DNA from: an uncultured Oscillospiraceae bacterium | GTDB taxonomy: Bacteria; Bacillota; Clostridia; Oscillospirales; Ruminococcaceae | Direction of reading: 5' to 3' | Length of the DNA stretch: 64,000 nucleotides | Assembly: GCA_910579545.1 (NCBI GenBank) | Contig: CAJTVI010000004.1 | Coordinates: 22,148 to 86,147 of the forward strand | Part shown: positions 42,031-51,737 of the stretch, in pieces | Layout: each line of letters starts with the position of its first letter | How positions within the stretch are numbered: position 1 is the first letter of the stretch | Made by a program: the position numbers and the translations under genes | Notes under the pieces: generated by a model | What the model was told of the DNA's origin: nothing | The model's input: only the letters and a program-made list of their open reading frames with translations | Database searches by the model: none

Positions 42031-43575
42031 ATGGAGTATACGCCGGAGCGCTTTGTTGCAAACCTCAAACGGATCCCCCGGCAGCAGTGGTGGGCCTTTG
42101 CCGGCGTGTGGGCCGCGGGGCTGTTTGCCCACGGCTACATGCTCGTCAACAAGCTGCCCAATTACGACGACATCACCTGCTTGTGGTCCAAGGACGGCGG
42201 CGCCGACTTCGGCCGCTGGGCGCTGCGGTTCTTCCGCGAACTGGACGGCAGCTTCAGCAGCCCCTGGATGCTGGGGCTGCTCTCGCTGCTCTACCTGGCC
42301 GCCGCCGCGATGTTCCTGGCGGACGTCCTGCGGCTGGAGAGCCCGCTCTTTTGTTTTTTGGCCGGGGCGGTGCTCGCGGTTTTCCCCACCGTGGTCTCGG
42401 CCTTTACCTATATGTTTACCAGCGACGCGTATATGTTTTCGGTGCTCGCGGCCATCATGGGCGCATGGTTTGCCATCCGGGGCGGCTGGTGGCGGCTGGC
42501 CGCCGTGGGGTGCATCGTCTTTTCGCTGGGGCTTTACCAGGGCTTTTTCGGCTGGACCGCTGCCCTGATGATCTACTCGCTGCTGGCGCGCAGCCTTGCG
42601 GATGACGCCGACGCAAAGCGCATCCTTACGGCCGGCCTCTGGCATGTCGGGGTGCTCGCGGCCGGCCTGCTGGCGTATTTTGGCGTGACCTGGCTGATCC
42701 TGCGCATAAAAGGGCTGCGCATGGTCAGCTACCAGAACCTTGACCAGATGGGCCGGCTTGACCTGCGGGCCCTGCCGGGGCAGGTCCTGGACGCCTTCCG
42801 CTTCTTTTTTGGCATCGCGCACAGCCCGTCCGAGGGGATCTGCACCCTCCCTTCCCTGCGGCTGCTGCTGGCCGCCTGCCAATGGCTGGGCATCCTGCTG
42901 CTTGCGGCGGACATCCTGCGCCAGCTGCGGCGCGGCCGGTGGCTGGCGGCCGCGCTGGCCAGCCTGCTGGCCATGTTGATGCCAATAGGCATCAACATCA
43001 TCCACCTTATGAACGCGGGCAATGTCTACACCCTGATGGTCTACCCCATGTGCATGATCCCGCTGGTCTTTCTGGCCCGGGGCGAGGCGTGGTGTGCCCG
43101 GCTGCGGCAGGCAGGCCCGGCCCGGCGGCACCTGCACGCGCTGGGGCGCTGGGCCTGCGCCGGGCTGGCCGTGCTGCTGATCGGCCGGTACGCCATCCAG
43201 GCAAACGAGGCGTATCTCTGCATGCAGGTCAACCATACCCGCCGGCTCTCCTACTGGACCGGCGTCCTGACCCGCATCCGCAGCCTGCCCGAATACGACC
43301 TGTGGTGCCCGGTCGTGTTCCTCCACGGCGCGGATGCGGACGCCACCCTGCCGGATACCTGGGACGACCCGCAGTTTGAGGAGATCGCGGGCGTTTTGAT
43401 GCCGATGCACGTTTACAGCGATGAAACCTTTCTCAGCCTCTACCTCGGGTTCTGGACCGAGTATCCCGACCCGGCCGCCTACGAAAACCTGCCCGAGGTG
43501 CGGCAGATGCCCCATTACCCGGATGACGGCTCGGTGCGGATGATGGAGGACCGGACGGTCGTTGTCAAGTTCTGA
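42031..43575 (+). CDS. GtrII-type membrane glucosyltransferase, paralog 2
   Basis: 514 residues with the same plan as the paralog at 36448: AFAGVWAAGLFAHGYMLVNK then LPNYDDITCLW, YMFTSDAYMFSVLAA, LGLYQGFFGWTAALMIYSLL, YTLMVYPMCMIPLVFLAR, NEAYLCMQVNHTRRLSYWT, and a C-terminus MPHYPDDGSVRMMEDRTVVV. The conserved outer-loop Asp pair is present. ATG 42031 has AAAGG at 11 bases. It starts 61 bp after the ABC exporter and heads a run of three paralogs in one direction. Confidence 0.85.
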   Translation: MEYTPERFVANLKRIPRQQWWAFAGVWAAGLFAHGYMLVNKLPNYDDITCLWSKDGGADFGRWALRFFRELDGSFSSPWMLGLLSLLYLAAAAMFLADVLRLESPLFCFLAGAVLAVFPTVVSAFTYMFTSDAYMFSVLAAIMGAWFAIRGGWWRLAAVGCIVFSLGLYQGFFGWTAALMIYSLLARSLADDADAKRILTAGLWHVGVLAAGLLAYFGVTWLILRIKGLRMVSYQNLDQMGRLDLRALPGQVLDAFRFFFGIAHSPSEGICTLPSLRLLLAACQWLGILLLAADILRQLRRGRWLAAALASLLAMLMPIGINIIHLMNAGNVYTLMVYPMCMIPLVFLARGEAWCARLRQAGPARRHLHALGRWACAGLAVLLIGRYAIQANEAYLCMQVNHTRRLSYWTGVLTRIRSLPEYDLWCPVVFLHGADADATLPDTWDDPQFEEIAGVLMPMHVYSDETFLSLYLGFWTEYPDPAAYENLPEVRQMPHYPDDGSVRMMEDRTVVVKF

Positions 43576-43639
43576 CCTGCCGTCCGGGCCAGGCCGCCGC
43601 TGCTTGCTGGCGCGGCACAAATACAAAGGAGGAGACCGC

Positions 43640-45190
43640 ATGGCAGACTGGACCCCGGAGGGCCTTTGGGCATGCCTTGGAAGGCTTGGGCGGCCGCAGC
43701 GGTGGGCCTTTGCCGGCGCATGGGCCGCGGGGCTGCTTGCCCATGGGTATATGTTCGTCAACAAGCTGCCCAACCACGACGACACCGCCTGCTTCTGGAA
43801 CAAGGGCGGCAGCACCGGGTGGGGCCGGTGGGCGCTGGACCTGATGGCGCGGCTGGACGGCGGCTTCAGCAGCCCCTGGATGCTGGGGCTTTTGTCGCTG
43901 CTGTTTTTATCGGCCGCGGCAATGCTCCTCGTGGGCCTTCTGGAACTGCAGAGCCCATCCCTCTCGGCGCTGGCCGGGGCGGTTTTTACGGTATTCCCCA
44001 CCGTGACCTCGGCGTTCTCCTACATGTTTACCTGCGACGCCTACATGCTCTCGGTGCTGCTTGCCATCCTGAGCGCGCGGCTCGCGGCCCGGGGCGGCTG
44101 GGCGCGGCTGGGCGCGGCGGGCTGCCTGATCCTTTCGCTGGGGCTGTATCAGGGCTTTTTGGGCTGGGCCGTTGCGCTGATGATCTACACCCTGCTGCTG
44201 CGCTGCCTCGCGGAGGGCGCCTCCTTCCGGCCAATTTTCCTGGATGGGCTTTGGGATCTCGGCGTGCTGGCCGGCGGCGTAGCGGGCTACATCGGCCTGA
44301 CCCGGGTGATCTGGGCCGTGACCGACTCCGGCCCGGTGGATTACCAGGGAATCGACCAGATGGGCCGCGTGAACCTGCCGGCGCTGCCGGGGCAGATGTG
44401 GGACGCCTGGCGGCTGTTTTACAATGTGTTCCGCAGCCCCTCGCTGGGGGCCTGCACCACCCCGGGGCTGCGGTTTCTGCTCACCGCCTGCCAGTGGCTC
44501 GCCGTGGGCCTGATCGGTGCGCGGGCCGTGCGGCAGTTCCGGGCGGGCCGGCGGCTGGAGGCGGCGCTCGCGGCCCTGCTGGGGCTTGCGCTGCCGGTCG
44601 GCATCGGCATCGTATACCTGATGAATTCCGAAAACGTCCACACCCTCATGATCTACCCCATGTGCATGATCCCGCTGGTGTTCCTCTCCCAGTGCGACGC
44701 CTGGCGCCGCTGGGCGCCGCCCGGCAGGACGCCGGGCGCAAAACGCCTTCAGGCCCTGGGCCGCGCGGCCTGCGCCTGCCTTGCGGCCCTCTTGGCCGGC
44801 CGGTATGCCCTGCTGGCAAACGAGGCGTATCTCTGCCTGCAGATCAACCACTCCCGCCGGCTCTCCTACTGGAACACGGTCGTCACCCGGATCGAGAGCG
44901 TGCCGGGGTATACCGGGCAATGCCCGGTCGTGCTGATCCGCGAAAACGGATGGGACCGCTCGACCCCGGGCGTCTGGAACGATCCGGAGCCCTTCAACGA
45001 CCTGGTCGGCATTCGTATGCCGATACACACCCACTCGGACACTGATTTCCTGCGGCTGTATCTCGGATTTGCTCCGGAATTCCGCGATCCCGCCGAATAC
45101 CGGGACCGCGCCGAGGTGCAGGAGATGCCGCTCTACCCGCACGACGGCTCGGTGCGGCTGGTCGATGGGGCGGTCGTTGTCAAGTTCTGA
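43640..45190 (+). CDS. GtrII-type membrane glucosyltransferase, paralog 3
   Basis: 516 residues. AFAGAWAAGLLAHGYMFVNK, LPNHDDTACFW, YMFTCDAYMLSVLLA, LGLYQGFLGWAVALMIYTLL, HTLMIYPMCMIPLVFLSQ, NEAYLCLQINHSRRLSYWN and a VVVKF end. The predicted outer C-terminal domain differs most from its neighbours, consistent with different acceptor choice. ATG 43640 follows AAAGGAGGAG. Intergenic gap to paralog 2 is 64 bp, with no terminator seen. Confidence 0.85.
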   Translation: MADWTPEGLWACLGRLGRPQRWAFAGAWAAGLLAHGYMFVNKLPNHDDTACFWNKGGSTGWGRWALDLMARLDGGFSSPWMLGLLSLLFLSAAAMLLVGLLELQSPSLSALAGAVFTVFPTVTSAFSYMFTCDAYMLSVLLAILSARLAARGGWARLGAAGCLILSLGLYQGFLGWAVALMIYTLLLRCLAEGASFRPIFLDGLWDLGVLAGGVAGYIGLTRVIWAVTDSGPVDYQGIDQMGRVNLPALPGQMWDAWRLFYNVFRSPSLGACTTPGLRFLLTACQWLAVGLIGARAVRQFRAGRRLEAALAALLGLALPVGIGIVYLMNSENVHTLMIYPMCMIPLVFLSQCDAWRRWAPPGRTPGAKRLQALGRAACACLAALLAGRYALLANEAYLCLQINHSRRLSYWNTVVTRIESVPGYTGQCPVVLIRENGWDRSTPGVWNDPEPFNDLVGIRMPIHTHSDTDFLRLYLGFAPEFRDPAEYRDRAEVQEMPLYPHDGSVRLVDGAVVVKF

Positions 45191-45225
45191 GCGCGCAAAA
45201 CGGACGAGAAAAGGAGGGGGACGCG

Positions 45226-46788
45226 ATGGAGGGGCCGATGCCAGGCTGGCTTGCGGGGATCCGGGCAAGGATCTCCCGGCAGCAGCGGTGGGCCTTTGCC
45301 GGCGTATGGGCCGCGGGGCTGTTTGCCCATGGGTATATGCTCGCCAACAAGCTGCCCAACCACGACGACATTGCCTGCTTCTGGTCCAAGGGCGGCAGCA
45401 TCGAACTGGGCCGGTGGGGGCTTGGCCTTGTGGAATGGCTGGACGGCGGCTTCAGCAGCCCATGGCTGCTGGGGCTCTTGTCGCTGCTCTTCATCAGCCT
45501 GGCCGCCATGCTGCTGGTGGAACTGCTGCGGCTGCAAAGCCCGCTTTTCTGCTTTTTGGCCGGCAGCATCGTGGTGTGTTTTCCCTCTGTGATTTCGGCT
45601 TTTGCCTACATGTTTACCAGCGACGCCTACATGCTTGCGTTTTTTCTCACCGTGCTGGCCGTCTCCCTCAGCGTCAGGGGCGGCTGGCGGCGGCTGGCAG
45701 CGGTGGCCTGCCTGGTCCTTTCGCTGGGGCTGTACCAAGGCTTTTTGGGCTGGGCCATTGCCCTGATGATGTACACCCTGCTGGCCCGCTGCCTGGAGGA
45801 GGATGCCGATCTGCGGCGCATCTTTACCGATGGGCTGTGGGACGTGGGGGTGCTGGCCGCCGGCGTGGCAGGCTATATCGGCCTGACCCGGCTGATCTGG
45901 GCGGTGACCGGCGTTGCGCCCTCGACCCAATACCAGGGGGTGGACCAGCTGGGCCGGCTGGACCTTCAGGCGCTGCCGGGGCAGTTCAGGGAGGCATACA
46001 GCCTTGTGCTCAACACCTTTCGCAGCCCCTCGGCCGGGGCGTGTACCATGTTCCGTCTGCGGGTGCTGCTTACCGCCTGCCTCTGGTTCGCCGTCCTCCT
46101 GGCCGCCGCGCGGATCGCGTGCCAGTTCCGCCGGGGCAGGCGGCCCGAGGCGCTGCTGGCGCTTGTGCTGCTGCTTGGGATGCCGGCCGGCATCAATGTT
46201 GCCTGCCTGATGAATTCCGCGTATGTACACACCCTGATGATCTACCCCATGTGCATGATCCCGCTGGGCGCCCTGGCCCAGTGCGAGGCGTGGAACGCCC
46301 GGCTGCCGCGCTGCAAAAGGCCGGCCGGGCGGCGCCTGCACACACTGGGGCGCTGGGCCTGCGCCGGCCTGGCGGCCCTGCTGGCCAGCCAGTACGCGCT
46401 GCAGGCAAACGAGGCGTACCTCTGCCTGCAGATCAACCATACCCGCCGGGTGTCCTACTGGACCTCCGTTGTGACCCGGATCAAAAGCCTGCCGGGCTAT
46501 GACCAGTGGATGCCGGTCGTGCTGATCACCAAAAACGCCTGGGACCGCTCGACCCCATCCGTTTGGGACAACATGGATCATTTCAACGACCTGGTCGGCA
46601 TCCGGATGCCGATGAACGTCTACTCCGATGCCGCGTTTTTGAACGAGTACCTCGGCTTTGTGACCGAATTCCTGGATCCGGCGGACTACAAGGATCTCGA
46701 AGAGGTGCAAAATATGCCCACCTACCCGCTCGACGGCTCGGTCCGGCTGATCGATGGGGTGATCGTGGTCAAGTTTTCAGACGGGTAG
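45226..46788 (+). CDS. GtrII-type membrane glucosyltransferase, paralog 4
   Basis: 520 residues, again AFAGVWAAGLFAHGYMLANK, LPNHDDIACFW, YMFTSDAYMLAFFL, LGLYQGFLGWAIALMMYTLL, HTLMIYPMCMIPLGALAQ, NEAYLCLQINHTRRVSYWT and GVIVVKF near the end. It starts 35 bp after paralog 3 with AAAGGAGG upstream. It is closed by a strong terminator at 46906. Its close likeness to paralogs 2 and 3 indicates tandem gene duplication within this lineage. Confidence 0.85.
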   Translation: MEGPMPGWLAGIRARISRQQRWAFAGVWAAGLFAHGYMLANKLPNHDDIACFWSKGGSIELGRWGLGLVEWLDGGFSSPWLLGLLSLLFISLAAMLLVELLRLQSPLFCFLAGSIVVCFPSVISAFAYMFTSDAYMLAFFLTVLAVSLSVRGGWRRLAAVACLVLSLGLYQGFLGWAIALMMYTLLARCLEEDADLRRIFTDGLWDVGVLAAGVAGYIGLTRLIWAVTGVAPSTQYQGVDQLGRLDLQALPGQFREAYSLVLNTFRSPSAGACTMFRLRVLLTACLWFAVLLAAARIACQFRRGRRPEALLALVLLLGMPAGINVACLMNSAYVHTLMIYPMCMIPLGALAQCEAWNARLPRCKRPAGRRLHTLGRWACAGLAALLASQYALQANEAYLCLQINHTRRVSYWTSVVTRIKSLPGYDQWMPVVLITKNAWDRSTPSVWDNMDHFNDLVGIRMPMNVYSDAAFLNEYLGFVTEFLDPADYKDLEEVQNMPTYPLDGSVRLIDGVIVVKFSDG

Positions 46789-46883
46789 GCCCGCACCGGC
46801 CGCACGCAAGGCGCAAAACACCTCGCTGATACGCAAGCCCGGCAGCGTCCATAGGCCCGCACCGGCCGCGCGCAAGGCGAAAA
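46786..46883 (+). repeat. Two direct repeats (about 32 bp, 66 bp apart)
   Basis: A 32-33 bp sequence starting TAGGCCCGCACCGGCCGC occurs at 46786 (overlapping the paralog 4 stop codon) and again at 46852 with few changes. It looks like a duplicated gene end. No further gene was found in the spacer. Confidence 0.6.
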
Positions 46884-46905
46884 CGCGCAGGAGGCCGCCA
46901 AACCG

Positions 46906-46940
46906 CCCCCGCCCCGCCCTTCCGGCGGGGCGGGGGTTTT
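46906..46940 (+). terminator. Terminator of the GtrII cluster
   Basis: A 13-bp perfect stem (46906-46918 with 46924-46936, arm CCCCCGCCCCGCC), 5-nt loop, then TTTT. The rest of the spacer to 47130 shows no gene. Confidence 0.85.
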
Positions 46941-47130
46941 GCGCTTTTCAGGGCCGCCGGCCCCGGAATGGGCCGGCGAGGTATAAAATACCATCCCCGG
47001 CAGATACTAACTTCGCCCGGGCGGCCCGGCAGGCACCCATTTGGCCCCTGCCAGAGGGCCCGGCCGCCCGCATACAAACTGCACGCCCTTTGCCGCGGCT
47101 GCGGCAGGGGGCGGGGATGGGGGAAACAGC

Positions 47131-47673
47131 ATGAAAGCAACCGGAATTGTACGGCGGATCGACGATCTTGGCCGGGTGGTGATCCCCAAGGAGATCCGGC
47201 GCACCCAGCGCATCCGCGAGGGGGACCCGCTTGAAATTTTTACCACCGGCGACGGCGAGGTCATCTTTAAAAAATTTTCGCCCATTGGCGAGCTGAGCCA
47301 GTTTGCGGGGCAGTACGCCGAGGTGCTGCACAAAAACCTGGGCTGCCCGGCCCTTGTGTGCGACCGGGACCACATCGTGGCCAGCGCCGGCCCCGCCCGG
47401 CGGGAGTATGCCGCCAAGCGGGTGAGCCAGCCGCTGGAAAAGGTGATGGACGGCCGCCGGCCCTTTTTGCACACCGGCCGGCCCGAGGACTGTATCTTCC
47501 CCTGCGAGGGGGTGGCCCGCCATGTGCTGATGGCGGTGCCCATCGTGGCCAGCGGGGACGTGATCGGCGCGGTGCTGACCCTCTCGGAGGACAAGCGCCG
47601 CACCCCGGACGCCGAGACCGAAAAGGTGCTGGCGGTGGCGGCGGCCTTTTTGGCCAAGCAGATGGAGGAATGA
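47131..47673 (+). CDS. spoVT: Stage V sporulation regulator SpoVT
   Basis: 180 residues, the SpoVT length. The N-terminal AbrB-type swapped-hairpin DNA-binding domain (MKATGIVRRIDDLGRVVIPK, EIRRTQRIREGDPLEIF) is followed by a GAF-like domain (about 58-178: FAGQYAEVLHKNLGCPALVC, VPIVASGDVIGAVLTLSED). SpoVT tunes forespore gene expression and germination in Bacillus and is needed for spore maturation in clostridia, so the host probably makes endospores. ATG 47131 is preceded by GGGGGAA. Monocistronic, closed by a strong terminator. Confidence 0.93.
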   Translation: MKATGIVRRIDDLGRVVIPKEIRRTQRIREGDPLEIFTTGDGEVIFKKFSPIGELSQFAGQYAEVLHKNLGCPALVCDRDHIVASAGPARREYAAKRVSQPLEKVMDGRRPFLHTGRPEDCIFPCEGVARHVLMAVPIVASGDVIGAVLTLSEDKRRTPDAETEKVLAVAAAFLAKQMEE

Positions 47674-47772
47674 GCGGCGCTGCCGGGGAGCATCCAATTT
47701 AAGAGGTTTTGGGGGGCTGAACCCGCCCCGGCGCCCTTCCCCGGTTTGGACACTCCTCTGCCGTACAGCGCG

Positions 47773-47826
47773 AAACCCGGCCCTGCCGGCGGCCCCTTTG
47801 CCCGCCGGCAGGGCCGGGTTTTTTTG
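47773..47826 (+). terminator. Terminator of spoVT
   Basis: A 20-bp perfect stem (47773-47792 with 47802-47821), 9-nt loop, then a T-run. Confidence 0.9.
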
Positions 47827-47871
47827 CCGGGCGGGCGCACTCTATGGCCATACCCCGCCGGCCAAACGCGG

Positions 47872-47930
47872 GGGAGCAGTCTCTCAAGGCAACAGGACCC
47901 CTGCCCCGAAAGCCTTTCGAGACTCTCCCC
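47872..47930 (+). repeat. 59-bp dispersed hairpin element, copy C
   Basis: Identical to copies A and B. It lies between the spoVT terminator and the hrcA promoter, in the same orientation as the genes. Confidence 0.85.
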
Positions 47931-48032
47931 GCGCACAGCCTGGGTCGGCAAAAGCCTTTGCAGAGGGCACGTTCCCAAAAAGCCGGGCTTTGTGACGAAA
48001 CTGTTAAACTTCAAAAATTTTTGCGCGGGGGC

Positions 48033-48060
48033 TTGACAGCCGCTTGTTTTGGAGTAAAAT
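48033..48060 (+). promoter_or_regulatory. Housekeeping promoter of the hrcA-dnaK operon
   Basis: TTGACA (48033-48038), 16 bases, TAAAAT (48055-48060), immediately followed by the CIRCE operator. Confidence 0.85.
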
Positions 48061-48064
48061 AAAT

Positions 48065-48091
48065 TTAGCACTCAAAACAACAGAGTGCTAA
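48065..48091 (+). promoter_or_regulatory. CIRCE operator (HrcA binding site)
   Basis: TTAGCACTC, nine bases, GAGTGCTAA: a perfect match to the CIRCE inverted repeat. HrcA bound here represses the operon until heat or misfolded protein titrates GroE. Confidence 0.98.
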
Positions 48092-48117
48092 AAAGCACAA
48101 AACAGGGGGTGTGCAGG

Positions 48118-49152
48118 ATGCCGATGGACCCGCGCAAACAGCAGGTGCTGCGGGCGATCGTGGCCCTTTATGCCATGGACGGCGAGCCGGTGGGCTCGGG
48201 GCTGCTCTGCCAGCATCTGGACATGGCGGTATCCAGCGCCACCCTGCGCAACGAGATGGCCGCCCTGACCAAGCTGGGCCTGCTGGAACAGCCCCACACC
48301 AGCGCCGGCCGGGTGCCCAGCGCCAAGGGCTACCGGTATTATCTGGATCACCTGCTGACCGAGGGCGAGGCCCTGGACAGGCAGGAGGCCGCCCGCATCG
48401 ACGCCCAGCTGCGGGAGCTGGACCACGAGCCGGAAAAGCTGGCACAGGGCACGGCCAAGGCCCTGGCCGACCATGTGGGCTACGCGGTGGCGGCCACCAC
48501 CCCCCGGGCGGACGAGGTCTGCATCGCCCATTTTGAGGTGGTACAGGTGGGGCGGTATTCCGCGGCGGTGCTGGCGGTGACCGGCACCGGCGGGGTGCGC
48601 ACCCGGGTGGCCCGGGTTGAGAGCGGGCTTTCCCGCGCGGACGCGGCCCTGGCGGCCGGGGTGCTCAACCGGGGGCTGACCTTTGTGGCCCCGGCCGACC
48701 TTTCCGGCCCGCTGCTGGCCGGCCTTGCCGCCGAAATGGAAGGCCGCGGCGAGGCGCTTTTCCCGGTGCTGCGCGCGGCAGCCGCCCTCTTGCGGGACGC
48801 CGCCCGGCCCCGCGCCTATCTGGAGGGCCAGCAGTACCTGCTCAAAACCCCCGGCTTTTCGGACCACCTGGCCGAGCTGCTGCGCATCTTCAGCGACGGC
48901 GGGACCGCCGGCCGGCTCATCACCCCGCCCCCCGGCCGCACCAGCGTGCTGCTGGGCGAGGACCTGCCCCAGCCCATGCCGGGGCTCTGCATCATGAGCC
49001 GGCGGTATCTGGCGGGGGGCGGCCTGTCCGGCAGCATCGCCGTGATCGGCCCGGCCCGGATGCCCTTTTCCAAGCTGATGCCGCGGCTGGAGCACTTTGC
49101 GCTGCGGCTGGGCGAACACATGTCTGGCAAAACGCAGGAGGAACAAGCATGA
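48118..49152 (+). CDS. hrcA: Heat-inducible transcription repressor HrcA
   Basis: 344 residues. The N-terminal winged helix (RKQQVLRAIVALYAMDGEPV, then SSATLRNEMAALTKLGLLEQ and PHTSAGRVPSAKGYRYYLD) is followed by the GAF-like HrcA domain ending in GSIAVIGPARMPFSKLMPRL. It binds CIRCE, located just upstream, and so autoregulates. ATG 48118 follows CAGGGGG and is preferred to 48085, which lies inside CIRCE. It overlaps grpE by ATGA. Confidence 0.97.
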   Translation: MPMDPRKQQVLRAIVALYAMDGEPVGSGLLCQHLDMAVSSATLRNEMAALTKLGLLEQPHTSAGRVPSAKGYRYYLDHLLTEGEALDRQEAARIDAQLRELDHEPEKLAQGTAKALADHVGYAVAATTPRADEVCIAHFEVVQVGRYSAAVLAVTGTGGVRTRVARVESGLSRADAALAAGVLNRGLTFVAPADLSGPLLAGLAAEMEGRGEALFPVLRAAAALLRDAARPRAYLEGQQYLLKTPGFSDHLAELLRIFSDGGTAGRLITPPPGRTSVLLGEDLPQPMPGLCIMSRRYLAGGGLSGSIAVIGPARMPFSKLMPRLEHFALRLGEHMSGKTQEEQA

Positions 49153-49784
49153 GCAAGCAGAACGAACAACAGGCCGCGCCCGAAACCGGGCCGGCCGGCT
49201 GCGGGACCGCCGCGGAGCCGGGCGATCCCAAGACCGGCGCAGAGCCGCAGCCCGCGGCCGAACCCGAACAGCCCGCGGCCGAAGCCGCCGCGGGGGAGGA
49301 AAGCGAACAGGAGGCCGGGCAGGTCTCGCTGCCGGCCCTCAGGGAGCAGCTGGCCGCCGCCCAAAAGGAGGCCGCCGAGGCCAAGGACCGGCTGCTGCGC
49401 ACCGCCGCCGAGTACGACAATTTCCGCAAGCGCTCGGCCCGCGAGCAGGACGCCGCCTTCAACAACGGGGTCTCGTTTGCGGTGGGCCAGATCCTGAACA
49501 TCCTGGACACCCTTGAGATGGCAGCCAGGGCCGAAACGGCGGACGAGAACTACAAAAAGGGCGTGGTGATGACCCTGGACAAGGCCGCCGCCGCCCTCAG
49601 CGCCCTCAAGGTGGAGGAGATCCCCGCCGAGGGCCAGCCCTTTGACCCCAACCTCCACGCGGCGGTGGGCCAGGCGCCCGCCACCGACGAGACCCCCAGC
49701 GGCCAGATCGTGCAGGTGTACCAGAAGGGCTACCGGCTGGACGGGCGGGTCATCCGCCACGCCGCGGTGGTGGTGGCCGAGTAG
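49149..49784 (+). CDS. grpE: Nucleotide exchange factor GrpE
   Basis: 211 residues. A disordered acidic, Pro/Ala/Glu-rich N-terminus (about 1-60), a coiled coil ([37 protein letters not shown]) and a C-terminal beta domain (NPNLHEAV-like [29 protein letters not shown]). GrpE drives ADP release from DnaK. The start overlaps the hrcA stop. The N-terminal disordered part is longer than in many homologues. Confidence 0.95.
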   Translation: MSKQNEQQAAPETGPAGCGTAAEPGDPKTGAEPQPAAEPEQPAAEAAAGEESEQEAGQVSLPALREQLAAAQKEAAEAKDRLLRTAAEYDNFRKRSAREQDAAFNNGVSFAVGQILNILDTLEMAARAETADENYKKGVVMTLDKAAAALSALKVEEIPAEGQPFDPNLHAAVGQAPATDETPSGQIVQVYQKGYRLDGRVIRHAAVVVAE

Positions 49785-49875
49785 CCGCCCCCCCTCTGGC
49801 ACACCCCTTACCAGGCTGACAAAACAAACCCTTTTCAATACAACACCAACTGATACGATAAAGGAGAGATACATT

Positions 49876-51711
49876 ATGAGCAAGATCATTGGCATCGACC
49901 TTGGCACTACCAACAGCTGTGTGGCTGTGATCGAGGGCGGCGAGCCCGTTGTGATCGCGAACGCCGAGGGCGCCCGCACCACCCCGTCGGTGGTGGGCTT
50001 TACCAAAACCGGCGAGCGGCTGGTGGGCCAGGTGGCAAAGCGCCAGGCCATCACCAACCCCGAGCGCACCATCTCCTCCATCAAGCGGGAGATGGGCACC
50101 AACTACAAGGTGGGCATCGACGACAAGGAGTACACCCCCCAGGCCATCAGCGCCATGATCCTGGCAAAGCTCAAGGCAGACGCCGAGGCCTATCTGGGCG
50201 AGACGGTCACCGAGGCGGTGATCACGGTGCCGGCCTATTTCAACGACAGCCAGCGCCAGGCCACCAAGGACGCCGGCACCATCGCGGGGCTGAACGTCCG
50301 CCGCATCATCAACGAGCCCACCGCGGCCTCGCTGGCCTACGGCGTGGACAAGGAGAACGACCAGAAGATCATGGTCTACGACCTGGGCGGCGGCACCTTT
50401 GACGTTTCGATCATCGAGATGGGCGACGGGGTCACCGCGGTGCTCTCGACCAACGGCGACACCCGCCTGGGCGGCGACGACTTTGACCAGCGGATCATCG
50501 ACTGGCTGGCCGACGGCTTCAAGGCCGAAAACGGCATCGACCTGCGCAGCGACAAGATGGCCATGCAGCGGCTCAAGGAGGCGGCCGAGAAGGCCAAGAT
50601 CGAGCTGTCCGGCGTGGCCTCCACCGCCATCAACCTGCCCTTTATCACGGCCGACGCCACCGGCCCCAAGCATCTGGACACCACCCTCACCCGCGCCCAG
50701 TTCGACAAGCTCACCGCCGACCTGGTCGAGCGCACGATGGGCCCGGTGCGCCAGGCCCTGGCCGACGCCGGCCTCAAGGCCAGCGAGCTGACCAAGGTGC
50801 TGCTGGTGGGCGGCTCCACCCGTATCCCGGCCGTGCAGGAGGCGGTCAAAAAGGCGATGGGCTGCGAGCCCTTCAAGGGCATCAACCCGGACGAGTGCGT
50901 GGCCATCGGCGCGGCCATCCAGGGCGGCGTGCTGCAGGGCGACGTCAAGGACCTGCTGCTGCTGGACGTGACCCCGCTGAGCCTGGGCATCGAGACCCTG
51001 GGCGGGGTCTGCACCAAGATCATCGACCGCAACACCACCATCCCCACCAAAAAGAGCCAGGTCTTCAGCACCGCGGCCGACAACCAGCCCAGCGTGGAGG
51101 TCAACGTACTGCAGGGCGAGCGGGAGTTTGCGCGGGACAACAAGAGCCTCGGCACCTTCCATCTGGACGGCATCGCCCCGGCCCCCCGCGGCGTGCCCCA
51201 GATCGAGGTCACCTTTGACATCGACGCCAACGGCATCGTGCACGTGAGCGCCAAGGATATGGGCACCGGCAAGGAGCAGAGCATCACCATCACCGCCTCC
51301 ACCAACATGAGCAAGGAGGATATCGACAAGGCCGTGAAGGACGCCGAGCGGTTTGCCGCCGAGGACAAAAAGCGCCGGGAGGATATCGACACCCGCAACG
51401 GGGCCGACCAGATGGTCTTCCAGGTGGAAAAGGCCCTGGGCGAGATGGGCGACAAGATCAGCGCCGGCGAAAAGAGCGAGATCGAGGCAAAGCTGGGCGA
51501 GCTGAAGGAGGCCCTCAAGGGCGAGGACATGGCCGCCATCAAGGCCAAACAGGAGGAGCTGCAAAAGGCCTTTTACGCGGTGAGCGAGAAGATGTACAAG
51601 GAGGCCGCCGCGGCGGCGCAGGCTGCGCAGGGCGCCCAGGGCGCGGCCCCCGGCCCGGACGCCGGCAAGCCGGACGACGGCGTGGTGGACGCGGACTTTA
51701 AAGAGGTATAA
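49876..51711 (+). CDS. dnaK: Chaperone DnaK (Hsp70)
   Basis: 611 residues. Nucleotide-binding domain with [46 protein letters not shown] and [16 protein letters not shown]; substrate-binding domain from about 385 ([18 protein letters not shown]) and an Ala/Gln-rich C-terminal tail ending [11 protein letters not shown]. Gram-positive type, without the extra 24-residue segment of proteobacterial DnaK. ATG 49876 follows AAGGAGAG; the 78 codons upstream in the same frame belong to another frame of grpE. Confidence 0.98.
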   Translation: MSKIIGIDLGTTNSCVAVIEGGEPVVIANAEGARTTPSVVGFTKTGERLVGQVAKRQAITNPERTISSIKREMGTNYKVGIDDKEYTPQAISAMILAKLKADAEAYLGETVTEAVITVPAYFNDSQRQATKDAGTIAGLNVRRIINEPTAASLAYGVDKENDQKIMVYDLGGGTFDVSIIEMGDGVTAVLSTNGDTRLGGDDFDQRIIDWLADGFKAENGIDLRSDKMAMQRLKEAAEKAKIELSGVASTAINLPFITADATGPKHLDTTLTRAQFDKLTADLVERTMGPVRQALADAGLKASELTKVLLVGGSTRIPAVQEAVKKAMGCEPFKGINPDECVAIGAAIQGGVLQGDVKDLLLLDVTPLSLGIETLGGVCTKIIDRNTTIPTKKSQVFSTAADNQPSVEVNVLQGEREFARDNKSLGTFHLDGIAPAPRGVPQIEVTFDIDANGIVHVSAKDMGTGKEQSITITASTNMSKEDIDKAVKDAERFAAEDKKRREDIDTRNGADQMVFQVEKALGEMGDKISAGEKSEIEAKLGELKEALKGEDMAAIKAKQEELQKAFYAVSEKMYKEAAAAAQAAQGAQGAAPGPDAGKPDDGVVDADFKEV

Positions 51712-51737
51712 CGCAAAAGCGATTCGGGGCCGATCCA

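Noticed and set aside
46789-47130. A small gene between the last GtrII paralog and spoVT
   Set aside because: Only Arg/Ala-rich shadow frames, a direct repeat and a terminator are present, and no start codon has a ribosome site.
48085-48117. Upstream start for hrcA at 48085
   Set aside because: It lies within the CIRCE operator and lacks a ribosome site; ATG 48118 is preceded by CAGGGGG.
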